The notes under the pieces were generated by a model, which was given only the letters and a program-made list of their open reading frames with translations, ran no database searches and had not been told where the DNA came from. Source: Streptomyces speibonae (GTDB taxonomy: Bacteria; Actinomycetota; Actinomycetes; Streptomycetales; Streptomycetaceae). Taken from it: a stretch of DNA of 7,128 bases. Positions 1-5,496 of the stretch are shown here, in pieces. The translations under genes were made by a program, and so were the position numbers. The DNA is taken from assembly GCA_000715605.1 (NCBI GenBank), contig KL568588.1:23439-30566 (forward strand). Reading direction: 5' to 3'. Each line of letters begins with the position of its first letter. The first letter of the stretch is position 1.

Positions 1-357
1 GTTCACCTTGGTCTCCGCGCCCGGACGCGGGTCGGTGTTGAGCAGCCGGTAGAGAGCCGGGTTGGCGAGCCCGAAGGACACATGCATCGACCAGCCGCGC
101 CGCAGTTGGTCGACGGGGTCACCGGTGGTGAGGTTGTCCTGCTTGGCGGCCAGGTAGGACGCGTATCCGCGGCGGGCCACTTCGTCGAGCAGTCCCTGCA
201 TGTCTCCGAAGTGCCGGTAGATCGTCTGCGCCTGGACGTTCGCGGCCGCGCTGACCGCGCGGGTCGAGACCGCCTCACGTCCTCCGCTCGCGAGCAGGTC
301 TGCCGCCGCTCGGAGGATGCGCTCGCGCGGGTGGGCTGTCGTGTCGGAGGCCGTCAT
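1..357 (-). CDS. TetR-family transcriptional regulator, N-terminal 119 codons (runs off the left edge)
   Basis: The minus strand is open from an ATG at 357 to the window edge with no stop, giving the first 119 residues. Residues 10-60 form a typical TetR DNA-binding domain: a first helix beginning RERILRAAADLLASGG, a helix-turn-helix at about 31-50, and the family signature TIYRHFGDMQGLL at 45-57. The visible part of the ligand domain includes FGLANPALYRLLNTD, a common pattern in the TetR C-terminal domain. The protein presumably acts as a ligand-released dimeric repressor, and its ligand cannot be read from the sequence. It is divergent from the molybdenum hydroxylase operon and shares a 232-bp control region with it, so that operon and its own gene are its likely targets. 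A TATCAT -10 (370-365, minus) ends 7 nt before the ATG, which suggests a leaderless mRNA and supports this start. The C-terminal part is missing. Confidence 0.93.
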   Translation of the reverse strand, partial: MTASDTTAHPRERILRAAADLLASGGREAVSTRAVSAAANVQAQTIYRHFGDMQGLLDEVARRGYASYLAAKQDNLTTGDPVDQLRRGWSMHVSFGLANPALYRLLNTDPRPGAETKVN

Positions 358-364
358 GCGATCG

Positions 365-370
365 ATGATA
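365..370 (-). promoter_or_regulatory. Predicted -10 of the leaderless tetR promoter
   Basis: Read on the minus strand, TATCAT (370 to 365) fits the TAnnnT -10 pattern and ends 7 nt before the ATG at 357. That places transcription initiation at or beside the start codon, as is common for regulator genes in actinobacteria. No convincing -35 is visible at the expected spacing. The element lies within the left arm of the inverted repeat. Confidence 0.45.
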
Positions 371-374
371 ACGC

Positions 375-402
375 TTGACCCACATCGCCGTGGTGTTATC
401 GT
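375..402 (+). promoter_or_regulatory. Predicted promoter of the molybdenum hydroxylase operon
   Basis: The -35 is TTGACC at 375-380 (five of six matches to TTGACA). A 16-nt spacer separates it from the -10, TATCGT at 397-402 (TAnnnT pattern). Transcription would begin near 408-410, leaving a leader of about 180 nt before the ATG at 590. The -10 sits inside the right arm of the inverted repeat, as expected for a repressed promoter. Confidence 0.5.
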
Positions 403-424
403 CGATGTAGCGAGACTGTCATCG

Positions 425-436
425 GTGATGCATCAC
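425..436. repeat. Perfect 12-bp palindrome GTGATGCATCAC
   Basis: The sequence GTGATGCATCAC is identical to its own reverse complement. It lies about 15-27 nt downstream of the predicted operon transcription start and is unrelated in sequence to the 361-406 repeat. It could be a second operator for another regulator or a roadblock site. No function can be assigned from sequence alone. Confidence 0.45.
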
Positions 437-574
437 GGGTGGTCCGCGTGCTCTTCAGGTCGCGCCACCGCATCCCCTTCCCCCGCGCAGGAGCACAGCT
501 CCCCCCTGTCCGCCCTGATCACCGTGCCGCACCGAGCCGAGGAACGCAGACCCTTTTCCGTCCCACTTCCCGCT

Positions 575-580
575 AGGAGA
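575..580 (+). promoter_or_regulatory. Ribosome binding site that fixes the start of the iron-sulfur subunit
   Basis: AGGAGA lies 9 nt before the ATG at 590. It selects this start over in-frame ATG codons further upstream, which would add about 90 low-complexity residues in front of the Tat signal. Confidence 0.75.
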
Positions 581-589
581 CACAGACGT

Positions 590-1225
590 ATGTCCGACAC
601 TGACGATCACGACCACTCAGCCGAGGAACACAGCCGCCGCACCGTGCTCAAGGCGGGTGCCGTCGGCGCCGTCGCCGTCGCCGCCTCGGGCGGCATGGAG
701 ACCATCGCGGCAGGCAGTCCCGCCGACGTGCGGACCGCACCGCCGGCCCAGGCCCCGACGGCCGACATCACACTCCGTGTCAACGGCGTGGAGCGCTCCC
801 TCACGGTCGAGTCCCGGGTCACCTTGCTGGACGCGCTGCGTGAGCGTGTCGGGCTGACGGGGACGAAGAAGGGCTGCGACCGCGGTGAGTGCGGCGCCTG
901 CACCGTCCTCGTCGAGGGCGAGCGGGTGAAGTCGTGCATGACCCTCGCCGTCATGGAGGACGGGCGGGAGATCACCACGGTCGAGGGCCTGGCCCGTGGG
1001 GACGAACTGCACCCCGTACAGGCGGCCTTCATCCGACGGGACGCCTTCCAGTGCGGGTTCTGCACATCGGGGCAGATCATGTCGGCCGTCGCCTGCATCC
1101 AGGAGGGCCACGCCGGATCGGACGCCGAAGTCCGTGAGTGGATGAGCGGCAACCTGTGCCGGTGCGGCTGTTATCCGAACATCGTCGACGCGGTGCGCGA
1201 CGCGGCGAAGGGACAAGCGAAGTGA
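590..1225 (+). CDS. paoA: Tat-exported [2Fe-2S] subunit of a PaoABC-type aldehyde oxidoreductase (xanthine dehydrogenase family)
   Basis: The 211-residue electron-transfer subunit carries two [2Fe-2S] clusters that pass electrons from the molybdenum site to FAD. Residues 15-21 (SRRTVLK) followed by a hydrophobic AGAVGAVAVAASGG stretch form a twin-arginine export signal. Mature protein probably starts in the Pro/Ala-rich linker at about 43-58. The plant-ferredoxin domain has ligands C96, C101, C104 and C116 (motif CDRGECGACT). The C-terminal helical domain has ligands C155, C158, C190 and C192 (CGFCTSGQI and CRCGCY). This layout, with the Tat signal only on the small subunit, matches E. coli PaoA (YagT). 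The gene ends in a GTGA overlap with the FAD-subunit gene, so the two are translationally coupled. The aldehyde substrate range is inferred from the family. An orthologous xanthine dehydrogenase-like enzyme of other specificity remains possible. Confidence 0.93.
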   Translation: MSDTDDHDHSAEEHSRRTVLKAGAVGAVAVAASGGMETIAAGSPADVRTAPPAQAPTADITLRVNGVERSLTVESRVTLLDALRERVGLTGTKKGCDRGECGACTVLVEGERVKSCMTLAVMEDGREITTVEGLARGDELHPVQAAFIRRDAFQCGFCTSGQIMSAVACIQEGHAGSDAEVREWMSGNLCRCGCYPNIVDAVRDAAKGQAK

Positions 1226-2205
1226 AACTCTTCGACTACACACGCGTCTCGCGTGCCTCGGACGCCGTCGGCCTGGTCGCGGGACGTCCCGGTGGCGCGT
1301 TCATCGGCGGCGGGACCGAACTGACGAATCTGATGAAGGACGGCGTCCTCGCCCCGGACCTCGTGGTGGACGTCAGCCGGCTGGACCTGTCGGACATACG
1401 GGTGAGCAGGGGCCGGCTGCACATCGGGGCCACGGCCCGGATGGGGGACGTCGCCGATCATCCGGTGGTCCGCGAGCGGTTCCCCGTCGTCTCCGAGGCC
1501 TTGCTGGCCTCCGCGTCCCCCCAGGTGCGCAACAGGGCCACCATCGGCGGGAACCTCATGCAGCGGACCCGCTGCTGGTACTACCGGGATCCCGGCAGTG
1601 CCTGCAACAAGCGTGAGCCCGGCAGCGGCTGCCCGGCCCTCGAGGGGCAGAACCGATGGCACGCGATCCACGGCGGCAGCGATCACTGCATCGCCGTCCA
1701 CCCGTCGGACCTGGCCGTCTCGCTGACCGCTCTGGACGCCACGGTGGCCGTCCTCGGACCGGACGGCCGCCGCTCCGTCCCTCTCGGGGACTTCTACCGC
1801 CTGCCCGGTTCCACCCCGCACCGGGACAACGCGCTGCGGCACGGTGAGCTCATCACCGGTGTCGAGGTCCCGCAAAGCCCCCTTGCGGCCGGCTCGCGCT
1901 ACCTCAAGCTGCGCGACCGTGCCTCGTTCGAGTTCGCCGTGGTCTCCGTGGCCGCCGCCCTCACGCGGGAACGGGGACAGGTCGGCGATGTGCGGCTCGC
2001 CTTCGGCGGCATCGCGCCCAGGCCGTGGCGTTCACCCGAGGCCGAGGACGCCCTGCGCGGGCGCCGTCTGACCCGGACCACCATCGCCGCGGCCGGCCGG
2101 GCCCTCGTCGAAGGCGCCCGGCCCCGCGAACACAACGCGTTCAAGGTCGAGCTGGTGCAGCGTGCCCTGGCCGACGTTCTCCAGGACCTGGGAGGCCTGA
2201 AATGA
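1222..2205 (+). CDS. paoB: FAD-binding subunit of the PaoABC-type oxidoreductase, with [4Fe-4S] insertion
   Basis: The 327-residue FAD subunit accepts electrons from the [2Fe-2S] subunit. The GTG at 1222 is chosen because GAAGGGA (1207-1213) precedes it by 8 nt and because translation then begins MKLFDYTRV, the usual start of this family. FAD contacts are expected at IGGGTEL (28-34) and ATIGGNL (106-112). Between these and the C-terminal domain lies an insertion with four cysteines, C118, C128, C137 and C156, in the context RTRCWYYRD, CNKREPGSGC and HCIAVHPSD. In E. coli PaoB (YagS) the equivalent insertion binds a [4Fe-4S] cluster, which separates this type from ordinary xanthine dehydrogenase FAD subunits. 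The C-terminal CO-dehydrogenase flavoprotein domain (about residues 215-325) is complete. There is no signal peptide, so export would have to be as a folded complex with the Tat-bearing subunit. It ends in an ATGA overlap with the catalytic subunit gene. Confidence 0.94.
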   Translation: MKLFDYTRVSRASDAVGLVAGRPGGAFIGGGTELTNLMKDGVLAPDLVVDVSRLDLSDIRVSRGRLHIGATARMGDVADHPVVRERFPVVSEALLASASPQVRNRATIGGNLMQRTRCWYYRDPGSACNKREPGSGCPALEGQNRWHAIHGGSDHCIAVHPSDLAVSLTALDATVAVLGPDGRRSVPLGDFYRLPGSTPHRDNALRHGELITGVEVPQSPLAAGSRYLKLRDRASFEFAVVSVAAALTRERGQVGDVRLAFGGIAPRPWRSPEAEDALRGRRLTRTTIAAAGRALVEGARPREHNAFKVELVQRALADVLQDLGGLK

Positions 2206-4412
2206 GCCCGATCGTCGGCAGCCCCCTCGCCCGGATCGACGGGCGCGCCAAGGTCACCGGCGCGGCCACCTACACCGCGGACACCGAGGTCCGCGGGGCG
2301 CTGCACGGCTTCCTCGCGCTGAGCACCGTCGCCGGCGGGCGCATCACCGGCATCGACGTGCGGGACGCCGAGCGTTCACCCGGGGTGGTCGCCGTCTTCA
2401 CCCACCGGAACATGCCCGAGCTGGTGGTCCCCGCGGGGCAGGGAACGGCCTACTGGAAACGGGTCATTCCCCTTCAGAACGCGGAAATCCACCACAGCGG
2501 CCAGCCCGTGGCCTACCTCGTGGCGGAGAGCCCGGAGCAGGCCCGGCACGCGGCCTCACTCGTCAAGGTCACCTACGAGGCCCGTACACCCCGGGTCGGC
2601 CTGGCCCAAGCCATGGACGAGGCCTATGTCCCCGAGCCGGGGCTGAAGGGTCCCAACGACATCACCCGGGGTGATCCCGCGGCGGGCCTGGCGCAGGCCG
2701 ACGTACGCATCGACGTCAGCTACACCACGCCCATGCACCACCACAACGCCCTGGAGCCGTCGGCGACGACCGCGGTCTGGGACGACGGGAAGCTGACGGT
2801 GTACGAGACCGCGCAGGGCATCAACGCCACCAAGGCCACCCTGGCCGAGGCGCTCGAGGTGCCCCCCGCCGACGTGCGGGTGATCTCCCGGTTCCTGGGC
2901 GGGGGCTTCGGAGCGAAGGGCCCGGTGTGGCCGCACACCCTCATCACCGCCGCCATCGCCCGCGAGCTGGGACGCCCGGTCAAACTGGTGCTCTCGCGCG
3001 CACACACCTACACCTCCCACGGCCACCGCCCCGAGACCCACCAGCGCCTCCGGATCGGAGCCAAGCGGGACGGAACCCTCACCGCCATCGAGCACGTCAC
3101 CACATCCCAGGTCAGCCGTACCGAGGATCTGCTGTTCAACACCAGCGAGCCGACCCGCATGCTGTACGCCTGCCCCAACCTGCGGGTGACGCAGCGGGCC
3201 GTGCAGCTCGACCTGCCCGCCCCGAGCATGATGCGGTCACCGGAGGTCGTCGCCTCCCACGGCCTGGAAACGGCGCTCGACGAACTGAGCTACGAACTCG
3301 GTATGGACCCCATCGAGCTGCGGCTGCGCAACTACACCGCGGACAACCCCGACGCCGACGGCACCCCCTTCGGCAGCAAGCACCTGAAGGAGTGCTACCG
3401 CCGGGGCGCGGACGCGTTCGGCTGGAACAAACGTGATCCACGCCCGCGGTCGATGCGCGACGGCGACACTTTGATCGGCTGGGGCATGGCGACCGCCGCG
3501 CACACGGCCGGCGGACGGCCCGGAGCCGGCGCCCGCGTGGTGATCTCCGCCGAGGGCAAAGCCACGGTCCAGGTCGCCACCCACGACATCGGCACCGGCA
3601 CCTACACCGTGATGTCGCAAGTGGCCGCACAGAGCCTGGGCCTGGACCTCGCGCACGTACGCTTCGAACTCGGAGACTCCAACTACCCGTTCGCCTTCGT
3701 CTCCGCCGCGTCCGCCACGGTTCCCGGTGTCGGCGCCGCCGTCAACCGAGCCTGCACCGCGGCCCGCCGGACCCTGATCGACATCACCGTCACCGACCCC
3801 CGCTCCCCCCTGCACGGCATCCCGGCCGACCGGGTCACCATCGAGGACGGGACCCTCTACGACACCGACCGACGGGCACGCCGTGACACCGTCCGCGCGG
3901 TCGTCGCCCGACACGGAGAACCCGTCGAGGCCACCACCGAACCGGTCTTCATCCCCCCGGGGTACTCCACCGGTGCGTGCTTCGCCGAAGTCCGCGTCGA
4001 CCCCGGCCTCGGACAGGTCCGCGTCACCCGCATGCACGGGTTCTTCGACGCCGGCCGGGTGTTCAACCGCCGGACCCTACGCAGTCAGGGCATCGGCGGC
4101 GCGGTCTGGGCCGTCGGCTTCACCCTGTCCGAACACACCCTGGTCGACCGCCGCCTGGGGCGGATCGTCAACCCCAACCTGTCGGGCTACCTGGTACCGG
4201 TCAACGCCGACATCCCCGAGGTGCACATGGGCTTCGTGGACAAGCCCGACCCGGCCAACCCCGACTCCCTCGGCGCGCGGGGCTTCGGCGAGACCCCGAT
4301 GACGGGAATGACCGCCGCCATCGGCAACGCCGTCTACCACGCCACCGGACGCCGGATCCGCGACCTGCCCATCACCCAGGACAAGATCATCGAAGCGGCG
4401 GAGGACCAGTGA
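2202..4412 (+). CDS. paoC: Molybdopterin-binding catalytic subunit of the PaoABC-type oxidoreductase
   Basis: The 736-residue large subunit hydroxylates the substrate (aldehyde to carboxylic acid in characterised relatives) at a mononuclear molybdenum cofactor. GGAGG at 2191-2195 lies 6 nt before the ATG at 2202, which overlaps the previous stop. The N-terminal hammerhead domain begins SPLARIDGRAKVTGAATYTAD. Cofactor-binding motifs follow: GGGFGAKG (233-240), GTGTYT (464-469), and the C-terminal GARGFGE (691-697), whose E697 is the expected catalytic base. The end, NAVYHATGRRIRDLPIT, is typical of the YagR group. Length is close to the roughly 730 residues of E. coli PaoC. The usual MRAPGE-type segment reads MRSPEV (344-349) and appears one residue short. 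There is no signal peptide. A PaoD/XdhC-type chaperone, normally needed to insert the sulfurated cofactor, does not follow the gene. Confidence 0.95.
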   Translation: MSPIVGSPLARIDGRAKVTGAATYTADTEVRGALHGFLALSTVAGGRITGIDVRDAERSPGVVAVFTHRNMPELVVPAGQGTAYWKRVIPLQNAEIHHSGQPVAYLVAESPEQARHAASLVKVTYEARTPRVGLAQAMDEAYVPEPGLKGPNDITRGDPAAGLAQADVRIDVSYTTPMHHHNALEPSATTAVWDDGKLTVYETAQGINATKATLAEALEVPPADVRVISRFLGGGFGAKGPVWPHTLITAAIARELGRPVKLVLSRAHTYTSHGHRPETHQRLRIGAKRDGTLTAIEHVTTSQVSRTEDLLFNTSEPTRMLYACPNLRVTQRAVQLDLPAPSMMRSPEVVASHGLETALDELSYELGMDPIELRLRNYTADNPDADGTPFGSKHLKECYRRGADAFGWNKRDPRPRSMRDGDTLIGWGMATAAHTAGGRPGAGARVVISAEGKATVQVATHDIGTGTYTVMSQVAAQSLGLDLAHVRFELGDSNYPFAFVSAASATVPGVGAAVNRACTAARRTLIDITVTDPRSPLHGIPADRVTIEDGTLYDTDRRARRDTVRAVVARHGEPVEATTEPVFIPPGYSTGACFAEVRVDPGLGQVRVTRMHGFFDAGRVFNRRTLRSQGIGGAVWAVGFTLSEHTLVDRRLGRIVNPNLSGYLVPVNADIPEVHMGFVDKPDPANPDSLGARGFGETPMTGMTAAIGNAVYHATGRRIRDLPITQDKIIEAAEDQ

Positions 4413-4512
4413 ACGACCTGCTCGTCTCCCCCCGCCGGCCCGGGGCACTCATGATCTGACGGCGTCCCGGTGCTCGGAGGCTTCGACGGGCCCCTGCCGC
4501 GGGCCGCGGGGG

Positions 4513-4701
4513 GTGCGGGACGACCGGCCGGCACGGCTCTGCTCCCCCGCGGGGCCCGACCTGGGAGGCGGTGCCGGCCCGGCGGAGACGGCTCTGCCGA
4601 TCGCCTCCGGGGAACTCCTCCGCCGCCACGCCGGGACGGGCCGGCGCCTCGCGGCGACCGAGGAGGCCATCCACCGGATGTCACCGACGCCGGAGGCCTG
4701 A
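4513..4701 (+). CDS. Hypothetical 62-residue ORF (weak)
   Basis: The frame starts at GTG 4513 and stops at TGA 4699-4701. By hand count, G/C at codon positions 1, 2 and 3 is roughly 85, 67 and 92 percent, the order expected for a real coding frame in this kind of genome. The C-terminal half (GELLRRHAGTG, then ATEEAIHRMS) reads like a helical protein rather than noise. A strong hairpin begins 8 nt after the stop. Against it, there is no clear Shine-Dalgarno sequence (only a G-run), and I recognise no family. It could be a small protein, or the surviving 3' end of a decayed gene whose earlier part shifted frame. No function is assigned. Confidence 0.35.
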   Translation: MRDDRPARLCSPAGPDLGGGAGPAETALPIASGELLRRHAGTGRRLAATEEAIHRMSPTPEA

Positions 4702-4708
4702 CGGCTCG

Positions 4709-4730
4709 CGGCACGCCGAGCGGCGTGCCG
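4709..4730 (+). terminator. Hairpin, probable terminator
   Basis: A 9-bp perfect stem pairs 4709-4717 with 4722-4730 around the tetraloop GAGC. It begins 8 nt after the stop of the 62-codon ORF and lies downstream of the pao-type operon. There is no T-tract, which is common for GC-rich actinobacterial terminators, so rho-independent termination is likely but not certain. It would also insulate the membrane protein gene from upstream transcription. Confidence 0.5.
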
Positions 4731-4809
4731 TCGGCCGCGGACCGCCCCGACAGCAGCGCCGTGCCGGCTCCGTGGGTGCGGCGCCGTAAACACAGCCCGT
4801 TCGCAGTCC

Positions 4810-4828
4810 CGTCGGCGGCCGGCCGACG
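4810..4828 (+). repeat. Small inverted repeat before the membrane protein gene
   Basis: CGTCGGC (4810-4816) and GCCGACG (4822-4828) form a 7-bp stem with a 5-nt loop. It ends 12 nt before the ribosome binding site at 4841. It may be a leader hairpin or an operator. In DNA this GC-rich a chance occurrence is also plausible. Confidence 0.3.
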
Positions 4829-4840
4829 TCCACGCCCCAC

Positions 4841-4846
4841 GAGGAG
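4841..4846 (+). promoter_or_regulatory. Ribosome binding site that fixes the membrane protein start
   Basis: GAGGAG lies 7 nt before the GTG at 4854, immediately ahead of the first hydrophobic helix. It rules out an in-frame start at 4470, which would add 128 Arg/Pro/Gly-rich residues. Confidence 0.7.
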
Positions 4847-4853
4847 TCCTGCC

Positions 4854-5468
4854 GTGCGCGCCCTTCGTCTTCTCTTCGTCGCCCTGCTGCTGCCGGCGTG
4901 CGTCTTCACCCTGGCGGTCCTGTTCGACCCGGCCCAGCGGCCCGCCCCCGCCACCGCCGTGCTCACCGCGGTGGTGGTCCTGCCGCTGTGGTACACCGCC
5001 GGGTTCCTCACCCTCGTGTCCGGCCTGGCCGCCGGCCGCCGACGGCGCACGGAGGCCGCCCTGTTCTGCGTCGTGCTGGCGGTTCCCGCGCTGGCCGTGG
5101 CAGGGGGGTGGCGGGCCCTGCACGCGTGGCATCCCGGACCTGTCCCGCTGGACGGCTTCCGCACACTGTCGTTCCTGCTCACCGGCGGGGCCCTGGCGTG
5201 GTGCTGTGCGCTCTTCGCCACGGCGGCCGGCCCGCCCGGCCGGGTGCCGAGTCCCGCGGCGGTCTTCTTCATACCGCTGTGGCTGGGCATCTGCCTGGTC
5301 AACGCCGTCCTCGGTGTGCGGGAGGGGTACGCGGTGGCAGAGGAAGCCGCGCTGGCCCTCGTCAATGTCCTTCCCCCCGCGGTGCTTTCGGTGCTCGCGG
5401 GGCATTCGTCTCACCGCCGCGCGCCGGACGGCCGGTCTTCACGGTCCCGCCGTCGAGAGGATCGGTGA
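4854..5468 (+). CDS. Hypothetical six-helix integral membrane protein
   Basis: The 204-residue protein has six predicted transmembrane segments at about residues 4-24, 35-58, 67-86, 103-124, 134-154 and 163-183. The tail after 184 is basic and soluble (HRRAPDGRSSRSRRREDR) and is probably cytoplasmic. The cluster GRRRRT (61-66) after helix 2 is also positive and probably cytoplasmic. The first helix (MRALRLLFVALLLPACVF) resembles a signal sequence with a cysteine, but no clear lipobox is present. I see no transporter, kinase or enzyme motif and do not recognise the family. The protein has no lysine, only arginine, in its basic stretches. It stands alone: a hairpin lies upstream, and the next gene is convergent with only 28 bp between them. 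No link to the oxidoreductase operon can be shown. Confidence 0.8.
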   Translation: MRALRLLFVALLLPACVFTLAVLFDPAQRPAPATAVLTAVVVLPLWYTAGFLTLVSGLAAGRRRRTEAALFCVVLAVPALAVAGGWRALHAWHPGPVPLDGFRTLSFLLTGGALAWCCALFATAAGPPGRVPSPAAVFFIPLWLGICLVNAVLGVREGYAVAEEAALALVNVLPPAVLSVLAGHSSHRRAPDGRSSRSRRREDR

Positions 5469-5469
5469 C

Positions 5470-5494
5470 GGCCCGCTCGAACGGGGCCTGCCCC
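5470..5494. terminator. Possible bidirectional terminator in the 28-bp convergent gap
   Basis: The gap between the stop of the membrane protein gene (5468) and the stop of the regulator gene (5497) contains GGCCC (5470-5474)/GGGCC (5484-5488). An overlapping alternative pairs GGGG (5483-5486) with CCCC (5491-5494). The stems are short and have no T-tract. The location between two converging genes is the main argument. Confidence 0.3.
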
Positions 5495-5496
5495 TG

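Larger units (their letters stand above)
361..406. promoter_or_regulatory. Candidate TetR operator: 12-bp inverted repeat between the divergent genes
   Basis: ATCGATGATAAC (361-372) and GTTATCGTCGAT (395-406) are inverted copies. Eleven of twelve positions are Watson-Crick complementary and the twelfth is a G-T wobble. The left arm covers the predicted -10 of the tetR promoter, and the right arm covers the predicted -10 of the operon promoter. A smaller nested CCAC (380-383)/GTGG (390-393) pair lies in the 22-bp spacer. TetR proteins normally bind dyads beside their own gene, so one dimer per arm, or a looped complex, could shut both promoters. The arm spacing is wider than in classic TetR operators, so the exact binding mode is inference. 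Confidence 0.6.

Noticed and set aside
317..589. In-frame N-terminal extension of the iron-sulfur subunit to an ATG at 317
   Set aside because: It would bury the Tat signal behind 91 low-complexity residues, run across the operator and promoter, and ignore the AGGAGA ribosome site before ATG 590.
409..589. Riboswitch (for example a molybdenum-cofactor element) in the 180-nt operon leader
   Set aside because: I see only a short GGAGC/GCTCC hairpin (490-502) and the 425-436 palindrome, with no extended conserved fold or terminator-like structure before the ribosome site.
4470..4853. In-frame extension of the membrane protein to GTG 4470
   Set aside because: The added 128 residues are Arg/Pro/Gly noise, the frame has lower G/C at third positions than the alternative frame, and GAGGAG before GTG 4854 gives a normal start at the first helix.
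4334..5414. Long minus-strand ORFs opposite the large-subunit end and the membrane protein gene
   Set aside because: Compositions are dominated by Arg, Gly and Pro with no hydrophobic core, as expected for antisense frames in high-GC DNA.
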